DNA of 19,623 nucleotides from Bacteroidota bacterium (GCA_023441805.1 JAEZNO010000040.1:1-19623); one strand, 5' to 3'; shown: positions 8,464-16,962, counted from the first letter of the stretch. Notes: generated by a model from the letters alone, not told the origin. A program made the numbers and translations.

Positions 8464-9942
8464 ATGGAACCTGTATCAGAAATTACAAAGAGAAAGCCCT
8501 GGTTTGGATGGCTGATTTTTCTCGGAACCGTCATCGTTGTATTTATCCTTGGATTATTGGCTTCGTCAGTCATTGAACGAAGAAGCGAACAGAAAGTTTA
8601 TTTCCAGATGGTAAGTGAAATACCTGATTGGGAACCAAGAAATGAAGTCTGGGGCCAGAATTTCCCTCGTGAATACGAGTCGTATGTCAATACACTCGAC
8701 ACTACTTTCAGAAGTAAATACGGCGGAGGCGCTACCCGTGATGCACTGAATGAACAACCCGAAATGGTTGTCCTCTGGGCAGGCTATGCTTTCTCACGAG
8801 AATATAAACAGTCACGCGGACACTATTATGCAATCAATGATATACGTGAAACTCTTCGTACTGATGTACCTCAACCCGGCACCTGCTGGACTTGCAAAAG
8901 TACCGATGTACCAAGACTCATGAATAATATTGGTGCCGAGAACTTTTATAAAGCTAAATGGTCAGACCTTGGCCATGAGGTAGTTAATAACATCGGCTGC
9001 CAGGACTGCCATGATCCGAAGACCATGAACCTCCGTATCACCCGTCCTGCCCTTATTGAAGCTTATGAAAGATCAGGTAAGGACATTACCAAAGCCACAC
9101 ATCAGGAGATGCGCTCACTGGTTTGTGCGCAATGTCATGTTGAATATTACTTCAAGGGCGAAGGAAAATACCTCACCTTCCCATGGGATAAGGGCTTAAG
9201 TGCTGAAGCAATGGAAGTTTATTACGATAGTGTGAAACATGTTGATTTTGTCCATGCTCTTAGCAAAGCTCCGATTCTAAAAGCTCAGCATCCCGATTTT
9301 GAACAGTTTACTATGGGAGTTCATGCTGAACGCGGAGTTGCCTGTGCTGATTGTCACATGCCTTATCGTCGTGATGGTGGCATGAAGTTTACTGACCATA
9401 AAATACAAAGCCCATTAGCCAATATCTCAGGTTCATGCGTTGTTTGTCACAGGGTAAGTGAAGAGCAATTGCTTAAAGACGTTGAAAATCGTCAGGATAA
9501 AATATATGAGCTGAGACGTATTGCAGAGAAAAACCTTGCACGTTTGCATATTGAGGCAAAAACTGCTTGGGACAACGGAGCCACTGAACAGGAAATGGAA
9601 CCTGTATTGCAACTCATCAGACAAGCACAATGGCGTTGGGATTATGTAGTGGCAAGTAATGCAACCGGTTTCCATGCTCCAGCCGAAGCTTTAAGGGTTC
9701 TGGGAACATCAATTCAAAAATCACAGGAAGGCAGAGTATTGCTGAATTCAGTCCTTACAGCCCATGGCGTTAAAACTCCTATCGCAATGCCCGACCTCTC
9801 AACACGTGAGAAAGCTCAGGCATTCATTGGTCTTGATATGGCAGCACTGCAAAAAAGTAAAGATGAGTTCATAAAGACTGTACTGCCCGAATGGGCAAAG
9901 AAAGCCCTTGAACGTGAAGGCCAAATGATACAGAAGCAATAA
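8464..9942 (+). CDS. nrfA: Cytochrome c nitrite reductase catalytic subunit NrfA (ammonia-forming)
   Basis: A 492-residue pentaheme enzyme that reduces nitrite to ammonium with six electrons on the outer face of the cytoplasmic membrane. An N-terminal hydrophobic segment (about 13-34) serves as signal or anchor. The active-site heme uses the diagnostic CWTCK motif (141-145), with lysine in place of histidine as ligand. Four normal heme motifs follow: CQDCH (179-183), CAQCH (221-225), CADCH (294-298) and CVVCH (325-329). The probable catalytic trio is Arg118 in the SRGHYYA stretch, a tyrosine right after CAQCHVE (228/229) and His276 in the AQHPDF motif. Length and motif order are those of a complete NrfA. 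Start and partner assignment are supported by nrfH immediately upstream, and a strong terminator follows. No assembly genes (nrfI/ccs type) are in the window. Confidence 0.97.
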   Translation: MEPVSEITKRKPWFGWLIFLGTVIVVFILGLLASSVIERRSEQKVYFQMVSEIPDWEPRNEVWGQNFPREYESYVNTLDTTFRSKYGGGATRDALNEQPEMVVLWAGYAFSREYKQSRGHYYAINDIRETLRTDVPQPGTCWTCKSTDVPRLMNNIGAENFYKAKWSDLGHEVVNNIGCQDCHDPKTMNLRITRPALIEAYERSGKDITKATHQEMRSLVCAQCHVEYYFKGEGKYLTFPWDKGLSAEAMEVYYDSVKHVDFVHALSKAPILKAQHPDFEQFTMGVHAERGVACADCHMPYRRDGGMKFTDHKIQSPLANISGSCVVCHRVSEEQLLKDVENRQDKIYELRRIAEKNLARLHIEAKTAWDNGATEQEMEPVLQLIRQAQWRWDYVVASNATGFHAPAEALRVLGTSIQKSQEGRVLLNSVLTAHGVKTPIAMPDLSTREKAQAFIGLDMAALQKSKDEFIKTVLPEWAKKALEREGQMIQKQ

Positions 9943-9964
9943 GGCAATAAAATAAATTTCAACG

Positions 9965-10006
9965 AACAGGCCTCAGGAGTTAAACTTTTGAGGCCTGTTT
10001 TGTTTA
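9965..10006 (+). terminator. Strong intrinsic terminator after nrfA
   Basis: The eleven-base arms aacaggcctca (9965-9975) and tgaggcctgtt (9989-9999) are perfectly complementary, with further pairing in the loop (ggagtt with aactttt through G-U pairs). The tract tttgttta follows. It begins 22 bases after the nrfA stop. Confidence 0.9.
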
Positions 10007-10037
10007 TTAGCATAAAAGCAAATAAACACGTTTACAA

Positions 10038-10850
10038 ATGAAAAAAGCACAAGAGATATTTGACAAGCTCTGGTCAGATTACATTACACAAAACCCGGCA
10101 GCAAAGAAAGTTTATGATCTGTTTGTACAGAATGGTGAAGAAGTATTGAATGATCATATAGCATTCCGCACCTTCGATGACCCGCGGGTAAATATTGATG
10201 TGATGGCACAGGAATTTATTGAAGCAGGTTACGAGTACAAGGGATCGTACAATTTTGAAGAAAAGAAACTTAATGCCCGCCATTATGAACACAAGGAGTT
10301 TAAAGATGCACCGCGTGTTTTCATCAGCGAACTGCGTACCGCCGAATTCTCGCCATTCCTTCAACAGCAGGTAAAGGAAATTTTGGATCGTATCCCTGAA
10401 AATCTCATCGGCAAAGGTGAACTCATTTATAAAGGTAACCCGTGGGGAACTCCTTCATACGAGGTATATCTGAAACTTCGCGAGGAATCAGAATACGCTG
10501 CATGGGTTTATGTTTACGGATTCAGGGCTAACCATTTCACAGTAAACGTCAACCATTTGAAAAAAACAACCGGCATTGAAGAAGTAAATGCGTTTGTTGA
10601 AAAGCATGGATTCCGAATTAACGATTCAGGAGGACGAGTAAAAGGAACTCCTCAGGAATTGCTTGAGCAATCAAGCACAATGGCCGGTAAACTTCCGGTA
10701 AAGTTCATTGAAGGTGTTTATGAAATACCATCGTGTTATTATGAATTTGCGAAAAGGTATCCGGATACAGATGGTAAGTTATATTCAGGGTTTATCGCTA
10801 AATCCGCCGATAAGATATTTGAAAGCACTAATTATTACCAGGGTAACTGA
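10038..10850 (+). CDS. DUF1338 protein, 2-oxoadipate dioxygenase/decarboxylase family
   Basis: A 270-residue cytoplasmic protein of the DUF1338 family. Known members, HglS (YdcJ) of Pseudomonas and the plant FLO7-type proteins, are Fe(II) enzymes that convert 2-oxoadipate and O2 into D-2-hydroxyglutarate and CO2 in lysine breakdown. The HIAFRT motif puts His40 and Arg44 four residues apart, the spacing of the metal-binding His and substrate-binding Arg of HglS. His166 in the FRANHFTVN motif is the likely second metal ligand, and a glutamate in segment 225-236 (IPSCYYEF) the third. It is much shorter than HglS (about 460 residues), so it keeps only the core fold. O2 dependence would be noteworthy beside an anaerobic respiration operon. 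It lies between two terminators and is transcribed alone. The exact substrate is inferred. Confidence 0.82.
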   Translation: MKKAQEIFDKLWSDYITQNPAAKKVYDLFVQNGEEVLNDHIAFRTFDDPRVNIDVMAQEFIEAGYEYKGSYNFEEKKLNARHYEHKEFKDAPRVFISELRTAEFSPFLQQQVKEILDRIPENLIGKGELIYKGNPWGTPSYEVYLKLREESEYAAWVYVYGFRANHFTVNVNHLKKTTGIEEVNAFVEKHGFRINDSGGRVKGTPQELLEQSSTMAGKLPVKFIEGVYEIPSCYYEFAKRYPDTDGKLYSGFIAKSADKIFESTNYYQGN

Positions 10851-10874
10851 TAATTCCTGTTTTCAATTTATAGC

Positions 10875-10907
10875 CCGCATCGCCTCACCGGTGATGCGGT
10901 TTTTTTT
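10875..10907 (+). terminator. Intrinsic terminator of the DUF1338 gene
   Basis: The GC-rich arms ccgcatc (10875-10881) and gatgcgg (10893-10899) are followed by eight T. It lies 25 bases after the stop codon. A promoter-like -7 octamer begins only four bases downstream. Confidence 0.9.
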
Positions 10908-10910
10908 GGC

Positions 10911-10918
10911 TACCTTTG
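10911..10918 (+). promoter_or_regulatory. Possible -7 promoter element for the dehydrogenase-tcdA operon
   Basis: The octamer tacctttg fits TAnnTTTG and is followed by the ca often found near the start site. There is no TTTG at the right distance upstream, because the terminator stem occupies that place. If used, it gives an unusually long leader of about 180 bases that contains the tandem repeats at 10957-11032 and 11051-11092. Confidence 0.4.
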
Positions 10919-10956
10919 CACCTCACCCCCACTCCACTCCTCAAGGAGAGGGGCCA

Positions 10957-11032
10957 CATGGTAGTAAGGTGTACGAAGGATTGAAGAGGAGCCTGCATGG
11001 TAGTAAAGGATGGAAAAATTGAGGGGAGCCCG
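10957..11032 (+). repeat. Two head-to-tail imperfect copies of a ~38-base unit
   Basis: Copy one (10957-10995, 39 bases) and copy two (10996-11032, 37 bases) both begin catggtagta, share the attga-(a/g)-g core and end in gagcc(t/c)g, with substitutions and short indels between. They abut exactly. Just before them, at about 10925-10955, is a CT-rich/AG-rich stretch (ctcct-caa-aggag) able to form a small hairpin. No coding potential is apparent. Confidence 0.6.
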
Positions 11033-11050
11033 CTCGGGGGTTAGTGGACC

Positions 11051-11092
11051 TGAACAACGTTGAACAACTTTGAACAACATTTGAACAACTTA
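11051..11092 (+). repeat. Four tandem copies of a ~10-base motif upstream of the dehydrogenase
   Basis: The motif tgaacaac plus two or three bases occurs at 11051, 11061, 11071 and 11082, a period of 10, 10 and 11 bases, which places every copy on about the same face of the helix. It ends nine bases before the annotated TTG start. It may be a regulator-binding array or simple repeat expansion. Confidence 0.7.
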
Positions 11093-11100
11093 TAAAAATT

Positions 11101-14100
11101 TTGAAGCAATTGAATCAATCTCCTTCAATCATTCCCATGAACAAGTGGGATGAGCTGAAAAGTAAGCTCAAAGGTGACGTTTTTACCGGGCACACTATGC
11201 GGGTATTGTATGCTACTGATGCTTCGGCGTATCGTGAGTTGCCTTTGGCTGTTGTAAGACCTAAAGACGAAGAGGATATTAAACAACTTATCCTATTTGC
11301 CAATAAAATGAAGGTCTCACTGATTCCGCGTACTGCAGGGACGTCATTGGCAGGACAAGTTGTTGGAGGTGGTATTGTGGTTGATGTTTCAAAGTATATG
11401 AACTCAATCATTGAGATTAATCGTGAGGAACATTGGGTAAGGGTGCAACCGGGTGTGGTACTTGATGAGCTTAACAAGGCCGTTGCCCCTTATGGTCTGT
11501 TCTTTGGGCCTGAGACTTCAACTTCAAATCGTTGCATGATTGGTGGTATGGTCGGAAATAATGCCTGCGGCTCACACTCACTAGTTTATGGCAGTACACG
11601 CGACCATACTCTTGAGATTACAGCTTTGCTGAGCGATGCTTCGAAAGTTGTATTTAAACCCTTAAACAATAGTGAGTTCAGGCAGAAGACTCTTCAAAAG
11701 GATCGTGAAGGCAATATTTACCGGAAGATTGATGAAATACTGAGCAATAACCAAAACCGTGAAGAGATAACAGCTAATTATCCTGACCCTAAACTCGAAA
11801 GGAGAAATACAGGGTATGCTCTCGATTTGCTCTTAAATTCCACCCCCTTTGTTGACACCGGAGAGCCTTTTAACTTCTGTAAATTACTTGCAGGATCGGA
11901 AGGGACACTTGCTTTTTCCACAGAGATAAAGCTTAACCTGGTACCATTACCGCCTAAGGAGAAAGCACTTGTATGCATTCACTGCAACACACTCGAAGAA
12001 GCTTATTCGGCAAACCTCATCGCTTTAAAGCACAAACCGGTTGCAATAGAGCTGATTGATCACTTCATAATTGAAAGGACTAAGGATAACATAGGCCAAA
12101 GCCGTAACCGTTTCTTTATACAGGGCGAACCTGCCGCTATATTGGTAGTTGAGTTTGCATTCAACACACAGGATGAGATTGACAGTGCTGCCGGACAACT
12201 GATTGATGATATGCAATCAGATCACTACGGTTATCATTTTCCTGTGGTCAAAGGCAGCGACATTAACCGGGTTTGGGCTCTCAGAAAAGCAGGTCTTGGA
12301 TTGCTGTCGAACATCAAGGGTGATGGCAAGCCTGTTGCAGTAATTGAGGACACTGCAGTATTACCCGAATTACTGCCAGATTACCTTGCCGATTTAAATG
12401 CCATGCTGGCTAATCTTGGTCTAAACTGCGTCTATTATGCCCATATTGCCACCGGTGAATTACATCTGAGGCCTGTGCTAAACCTGAAAGATCCGGCTGA
12501 CACAGAGCTATTTCATACAGTGGCACTCGAAACAGCCAAACTGGTTAAGAAATACAGAGGATCGCTCAGCGGTGAGCATGGTGACGGAAGATTGAGAGGT
12601 GAGTTCATCCCACTCATGTATGGTGATCATGTGTATCATTTGCTCAAGGAAATTAAACTGGCATTTGATCCCGATTCTATATTCAATCCCGGCAAGATTA
12701 CCGATACACCTGTAATGAACACCAGTTTACGATATGAACCTGGTCAGCAGACTCCTGAACCCGAAACTGTGTTTGACTTCTCTGATACAATGGGCATTGT
12801 GAGGGCTGCTGAACAATGTAATGGATCGGGCGACTGTCGTAAATCAGAGATATTTGCCGGTACAATGTGTCCAAGTTATCAGGCTACCCGAAATGAAAAG
12901 GACACCACCCGTGCCAGGGCTAACATTTTGAGGGAAATGCTCACCAGAAGCGGTAAAAGTAATCCCTTCGACCATAAGGAAATCCATGAAGTAATGGATC
13001 TCTGTATCTCCTGTAAAGGTTGCAAAGCTGAATGCCCTTCGAATGTTGATATGGCAAAATACAAGGCCGAATTCCTTCAGCATTATTATGATGCCAACGG
13101 TACTCCCTTACGCGCATGGATGATCGGAAACATAACTAAATTCAACCGGTTAGGCAGTATTTTCCCTTCTCTTTACAATGGGTTCCTCAAGAATAAAGCT
13201 TTATCCGGTTTGCTCAAGAAGAGCATTGGTTTTGCAGTTGAACGTGACATACCGCTTCTTCATAAAACTACTCTCCGTTCATGGGCCAGAAAGAACATGA
13301 CTGACGGCTTGATAAAGCATGTTGGCTCAGCCTCCCGTACAGTTTACCTGTTTGCCGATGAATTCACTAATTATAACGATGTACCCATTGGAATTAAAAC
13401 CATTGAAGTTCTCAATTTGCTTGGGTACAAAGTGATTATCCCCGAACATGAAGAGAGTGGAAGAACATATTTAAGCAAGGGACTCGTTAGAAAAGCACAA
13501 AAACTTGCAAACCGTAACATTGACCTTCTGTCAGATAAAGTATCATCCGAATCTCCATTGGTGGGAATTGAGCCTTCGGCTATTTTGACTTTTAGGGATG
13601 AATATATCGACCTAACGAGAGGAAACCAAAAAAAGAAGGCAATGACATTAGCCCAAAACACTTACCTGTTTGATGACTTCATAATGCGTGAAGTTGCAGC
13701 CGGAAGGATCAAACCTGACCAGTTTAAAGGGGCTAAACGTAAGATTAGTCTTCATGGTCATTGTCATCAAAAAGCATTAGTCACCACTGCTTCCACCCGG
13801 CAGATGCTGTCACTTCCGGATGGCTATGAAGTTGAAGAAATAAAATCGGGCTGTTGCGGGATGGCTGGATCATTTGGATTTGAGAAAGAACACTATGATG
13901 TGTCGATGAAGATTGGTGAACTGGTGCTATTCCCGTCAGTGAGGGCAAAGGATGATAAAACAACCATTGCAGCACCCGGAACCAGCTGTCGCCATCAGAT
14001 AAAAGATGGAACAGGCAAAACTGCCCTGCATCCAATTGAAATAATTTGGGAGTCATTAACGGGGAAATACAATAAGAACATTAAGAAAGAGTACGAGTAA
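11101..14100 (+). CDS. YdiJ-type FAD/[4Fe-4S] 2-hydroxyacid dehydrogenase
   Basis: A 999-residue fusion of a GlcD/Dld-type flavoprotein and a GlcF/GlpC-type iron-sulfur protein. The FAD-binding half has PRTAGTSLAGQ (77-87) and the GNNACGSHS loop (about 150-160). The FAD-oxidase C-terminal part holds HIATGELHLRP (about 448) and GEHGDGR (about 491-497). Two ferredoxin-like clusters follow: Cys573, Cys579 and Cys590, and CxxCxxCxxxCP at 635-645. The last cysteine-rich domain keeps HGHCHQK (Cys888) and CCG (918-919), while an earlier one (about 785-830) lacks its cysteines. The closest known type is E. coli YdiJ (D-2-hydroxyglutarate dehydrogenase); D-lactate or glycolate oxidation is the alternative. 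TTG at 11101 is the longest start, but ATG at 11137 (Met13, MNKWDEL) may be the true one, as homology to the family begins about there. tcdA follows after 16 bases. Confidence 0.88.
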   Translation: MKQLNQSPSIIPMNKWDELKSKLKGDVFTGHTMRVLYATDASAYRELPLAVVRPKDEEDIKQLILFANKMKVSLIPRTAGTSLAGQVVGGGIVVDVSKYMNSIIEINREEHWVRVQPGVVLDELNKAVAPYGLFFGPETSTSNRCMIGGMVGNNACGSHSLVYGSTRDHTLEITALLSDASKVVFKPLNNSEFRQKTLQKDREGNIYRKIDEILSNNQNREEITANYPDPKLERRNTGYALDLLLNSTPFVDTGEPFNFCKLLAGSEGTLAFSTEIKLNLVPLPPKEKALVCIHCNTLEEAYSANLIALKHKPVAIELIDHFIIERTKDNIGQSRNRFFIQGEPAAILVVEFAFNTQDEIDSAAGQLIDDMQSDHYGYHFPVVKGSDINRVWALRKAGLGLLSNIKGDGKPVAVIEDTAVLPELLPDYLADLNAMLANLGLNCVYYAHIATGELHLRPVLNLKDPADTELFHTVALETAKLVKKYRGSLSGEHGDGRLRGEFIPLMYGDHVYHLLKEIKLAFDPDSIFNPGKITDTPVMNTSLRYEPGQQTPEPETVFDFSDTMGIVRAAEQCNGSGDCRKSEIFAGTMCPSYQATRNEKDTTRARANILREMLTRSGKSNPFDHKEIHEVMDLCISCKGCKAECPSNVDMAKYKAEFLQHYYDANGTPLRAWMIGNITKFNRLGSIFPSLYNGFLKNKALSGLLKKSIGFAVERDIPLLHKTTLRSWARKNMTDGLIKHVGSASRTVYLFADEFTNYNDVPIGIKTIEVLNLLGYKVIIPEHEESGRTYLSKGLVRKAQKLANRNIDLLSDKVSSESPLVGIEPSAILTFRDEYIDLTRGNQKKKAMTLAQNTYLFDDFIMREVAAGRIKPDQFKGAKRKISLHGHCHQKALVTTASTRQMLSLPDGYEVEEIKSGCCGMAGSFGFEKEHYDVSMKIGELVLFPSVRAKDDKTTIAAPGTSCRHQIKDGTGKTALHPIEIIWESLTGKYNKNIKKEYE

Positions 14101-14116
14101 GATCATCAGTTAATTT

Positions 14117-14839
14117 ATGGAAATACCGCATTGGCAGGAACGCACGCTACTACTGGCAGGAAAAGAGAAGATTGAGAAGTTGAATAAGGCAAATGTGCTT
14201 GTCTGTGGATTAGGGGGAGTCGGGTCGTATGCTGCCGAGCAACTTGCAAGAGCAGGTATAGGCTCAATGACTATCGTGGATGGCGATGTCGTAAATGAAA
14301 CAAACCGTAACCGACAACTGCCTGCATTGGTAAGTACTAACGGACAGCTGAAAGCCGGGGTGGTTGCCAATCGGTTAAAGGATATCAATCCTGAGTTAAA
14401 TCTCACTCTTATAGCCGAGTACATCAAGGACCAGCGGATGATTGATATCCTTGAACAAGGGTATGATTATGTGATTGATGCAATTGACACCTTATCGCCG
14501 AAAGTCTATCTCATATATCACACACTTCGATTGGGTATGCCACTTGTCAGCTCAATGGGTTCAGGCGGTAAATTCGATCCCACACAAATAAGAGTGAGCG
14601 ACATTGATGATACATACAATTGTAAGTTAGCATATTATATGCGGAAACGACTTCACAAGCTGGGAATATGGAAAGGTTTTAAAGCTGTGTATTCACCCGA
14701 AGTTGTTTCGCGGGATTCTATAGCCCTACTCGAAGGTGAGCTTAATAAGAAATCAACTGTAGGTACTATATCATACATGCCCGCCATGTTTGGAATTTAC
14801 TGTGCTGCAACCGTTCTTAGAGACATCATGGAGAAATAG
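14117..14839 (+). CDS. tcdA: tRNA threonylcarbamoyladenosine dehydratase TcdA
   Basis: A 240-residue ThiF/MoeB/E1-like protein. TcdA uses ATP to dehydrate t6A37 into the cyclic form ct6A in tRNAs that read ANN codons. The nucleotide-binding CGLGGVGS loop (30-37), the acidic VDGD at 54-57, the NETNRNRQLPAL stretch (60-71) typical of this subfamily and the DAIDTLSPK stretch (121-129) are all present. It lacks the CxxC zinc pairs of MoeB/ThiF, also typical of TcdA. The length matches the family (about 240-270). It lies 16 bases after the dehydrogenase gene and is probably cotranscribed, although the functions are unrelated. No clear terminator follows. Confidence 0.92.
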   Translation: MEIPHWQERTLLLAGKEKIEKLNKANVLVCGLGGVGSYAAEQLARAGIGSMTIVDGDVVNETNRNRQLPALVSTNGQLKAGVVANRLKDINPELNLTLIAEYIKDQRMIDILEQGYDYVIDAIDTLSPKVYLIYHTLRLGMPLVSSMGSGGKFDPTQIRVSDIDDTYNCKLAYYMRKRLHKLGIWKGFKAVYSPEVVSRDSIALLEGELNKKSTVGTISYMPAMFGIYCAATVLRDIMEK

Positions 14840-14876
14840 AGATACTTTTCATCATCCATTTGTTGATAAATTTTTA

Positions 14877-14945
14877 TTTGATTTACTATCATTCTTTTAT
14901 ATTTCATAATTTTACTGAAATGCTGACATATTGACTAACCGGTTA
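14877..14945 (+). promoter_or_regulatory. Possible promoter and small palindrome upstream of the hybrid kinase
   Basis: TTTG (14877-14880), 17 bases and tatatttc (14898-14905) give a near match to the Bacteroidota promoter, with one mismatch in the -7 element and a slightly short spacer. About 30 bases downstream, taaccggtta (14936-14945) is a perfect ten-base palindrome, 16 bases before the kinase start, and could be a small operator. Confidence 0.35.
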
Positions 14946-14961
14946 TCAATAAAAATCCTAA

Positions 14962-16713
14962 ATGATCAACCAGCATCCGCAAACAACGGTTATAGGCACA
15001 CTTAATGATCCTGTACGTGCTGAGAGCATCCGCACAATACAGCACTCGCTGTGCAGTACTATTAAAGCTAGTCTCCTCATCACTGATGCTGATGGGAGAC
15101 CAATCATTAAACCTGAACTATTACCCCCATTCAGGATTCCGGGCACTGCTAAAAGTGATTTATGGAGTTGCTGTAAGCAAACCATTGAACAGCTTAATAA
15201 GGTCGATCCCGGTGAATTGCCGGTTACACGCATCTGTAAATGCGGCCATGAAATTTCACTTGTTCAGCTAAAAATTGCCGGCACCGAAGTAAATAATCTT
15301 TACGCTATTCAGCTCACTACCGAGAATGTAAATGAGGCGGCAATACTCACTACTGCATTGGAAAACGGCTACACACAGGAGCAAGCCGAAAGTGCACTAC
15401 GTAATACAAGAGTTGCCATGCACTCCGACTTCACAGCTCTTTGCCGGGTGCTCCGTTTTCAGGCCGACCTTCTTTCATCACTAACATCTCTGAATACGGT
15501 TGAAGATAAGGTAAAAAGCAAAAAACAACGTGAAACTGAAGAGGCTCTCATTAAAGCAAAAAATGAAGCCGAAGAATCAAGCCGACTAAAATCCTCTCTC
15601 CTGGCCAACATGAGTCATGAGCTCAGAACCCCCATGACCGGCATTCTTGGCTTCTCAGAGATTCTCTATGAAGAACTCGAAGACAGCAGACTGAAGAATA
15701 TGGCTTCCACAATCTTCAAGTCAGCCACCAGACTCATGACTACACTCAACTCAATCATGGATCTCTCGGCAATTGAGTCAAACAGAACAAACCTCAGTCT
15801 CAAGCCCGTCAATATCAAAAACACATTCATGGGCTTACTTCGTGGCGCATATACCATTGCAAGCGACAAAGGTTTGTATATCCGCACAGCCTTGCCACCA
15901 AATATAAATGTCATTGCCGATGACAAGCTTCTGAGCCAGATGCTTCACCATTTGATTGACAATGCCATTAAGTTCACCATCGACGGTGGAATATCAATCA
16001 GTGCATATGCAGGATTGAAGGACAACTCCGATGTTGTGATCAAAATCAGTGATACAGGTATTGGGATCGCACCACAGCACCATAAATTGATATTTGAGGA
16101 ATTCAGACAAGTGAGCGAAGGACTGTCGCGAACCTTCGAAGGTAGTGGCTTAGGCCTCTCGCTCGTTATGAAGATTGCCAAATTAATTAATGCAAAGGTT
16201 TGGGTAGAAAGTGTACCCGAAAAGGGATCTGACTTTTACATCTCACTACCATCGGCAGCTGTGGTCAATGAAGAAATCACTATACCGGTTGAGAAACCTG
16301 AGCCAATCAGCACAGTGCGCCTGGGACGTGGCAGTGTACCTGAAGTACTGATTGTTGAAGACAACGAAATTAACCGCCGACTGGCAGCCCTTTACCTGCG
16401 CGAGATCTGTAACATTGACATGGCCGAAAACGGCTACATTGCCATGAACAAGATCAGAGAAAAGAAGTACGATGCCATTCTGATGGACATCAACCTTGGC
16501 GCCGGCCCCAACGGTATCCACATAGCTCAGGACATCCGCAAAATAGAGCATTACCGCGATGTACCCATCATTGCCGTCACCGGCTATACCATGCAAGGTG
16601 ACCGTGAAAAGCTCTTAGCCAGTGGCTGCTCCCATTATGTAGCAAAACCTTACGATAAGAAGACGCTCATCAAGCTGTTCTCCGGAGTGCTGTACAAGCC
16701 CCAATCGGCGTAA
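14962..16713 (+). CDS. Soluble hybrid histidine kinase with PocR-like sensor and receiver domain
   Basis: A 583-residue cytoplasmic signalling protein with no membrane helices. Residues about 20-120 resemble a PocR sensory domain (LLITDADGRPI stretch) and carry Cys70, Cys71, Cys92 and Cys94. A coiled-coil linker (about 180-212) leads to the HisKA domain with phospho-accepting His219 (MSHELRTPM). The HATPase domain has the N box around Asn334, DTGIGIA at 364-370 and GSGLGLS at 395-401. The receiver (about 462-575) has the acidic pocket Glu466-Asp467, phospho-acceptor Asp509, Thr540 and Lys562. All catalytic residues are present. There is no DNA-binding output domain and no partner regulator next to it, so it probably passes phosphate to an HPt or regulator elsewhere. 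It would sense an intracellular small molecule or redox state; the ligand is unknown. Confidence 0.88.
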   Translation: MINQHPQTTVIGTLNDPVRAESIRTIQHSLCSTIKASLLITDADGRPIIKPELLPPFRIPGTAKSDLWSCCKQTIEQLNKVDPGELPVTRICKCGHEISLVQLKIAGTEVNNLYAIQLTTENVNEAAILTTALENGYTQEQAESALRNTRVAMHSDFTALCRVLRFQADLLSSLTSLNTVEDKVKSKKQRETEEALIKAKNEAEESSRLKSSLLANMSHELRTPMTGILGFSEILYEELEDSRLKNMASTIFKSATRLMTTLNSIMDLSAIESNRTNLSLKPVNIKNTFMGLLRGAYTIASDKGLYIRTALPPNINVIADDKLLSQMLHHLIDNAIKFTIDGGISISAYAGLKDNSDVVIKISDTGIGIAPQHHKLIFEEFRQVSEGLSRTFEGSGLGLSLVMKIAKLINAKVWVESVPEKGSDFYISLPSAAVVNEEITIPVEKPEPISTVRLGRGSVPEVLIVEDNEINRRLAALYLREICNIDMAENGYIAMNKIREKKYDAILMDINLGAGPNGIHIAQDIRKIEHYRDVPIIAVTGYTMQGDREKLLASGCSHYVAKPYDKKTLIKLFSGVLYKPQSA

Positions 16714-16744
16714 ACCCACCTCACCCCAAACCTGCACAACGCTT

Positions 16745-16866
16745 TCAGAGTTCAGAGTTCAGCGGTTCAGCGTTTGTTCTGCGTTTGTCGTTCTGTATTG
16801 CGTTTAAGAGTTCTTTGTTCTTTGTTCTTTGTTCTTTGTTCGAATGTTCTTAGTTCCATTGTTCCA
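16745..16866 (+). repeat. Heptad repeat tract upstream of the first IS end
   Basis: The stretch is made of 7-base units with a TTC core: ttcagag and ttcagcg at the left, then four exact copies of ttctttg at 16811-16838, then ttcgaat, gttctta and gttccat. It contains the 20-base word (16789-16808) shared with 157-176 (minus strand) and 19020-19039. It starts about 30 bases after the kinase stop, and no terminator for the kinase was found. Confidence 0.8.
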
Positions 16867-16962
16867 TTTGACTTGTCCTGAAATAGGTTTACACAAAAAG
16901 TAAACTAAAATCAGGATTATGAAAAACACAGCAAACAAAATTCAGGACGAGTCACTGCGTTG
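16867..16962 (+). mobile_element. Truncated IS3-like left end with 5' fragment of transposase orfA
   Basis: Bases 16867-16935 are identical over 69 bases to 19070-19138. The element would begin near tgtcctga (16875) and contains a small hairpin (gtttac and gtaaac around seven bases, 16887-16905) before an ATG at 16919. The encoded start MKNTA matches the orfA remnant at 19122. Similarity then fades within about 25 bases. The open frame that continues to 17308 is made of repeat modules and is not considered a gene. No right end was found. Confidence 0.65.

Noticed and set aside
14100..14116. Functional link between the dehydrogenase and tcdA
   Set aside because: The close spacing supports cotranscription only; tRNA t6A dehydration and hydroxyacid oxidation share no known step.
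16246..16596. 116-codon open frame on the minus strand inside the hybrid kinase
   Set aside because: It lies opposite the receiver domain, whose phospho-acceptor and active-site residues are intact in the plus frame.
16811..16838. CRISPR-like regular repeats
   Set aside because: The units are only 7 bases and directly adjacent, without unique spacers, and no cas gene is present.
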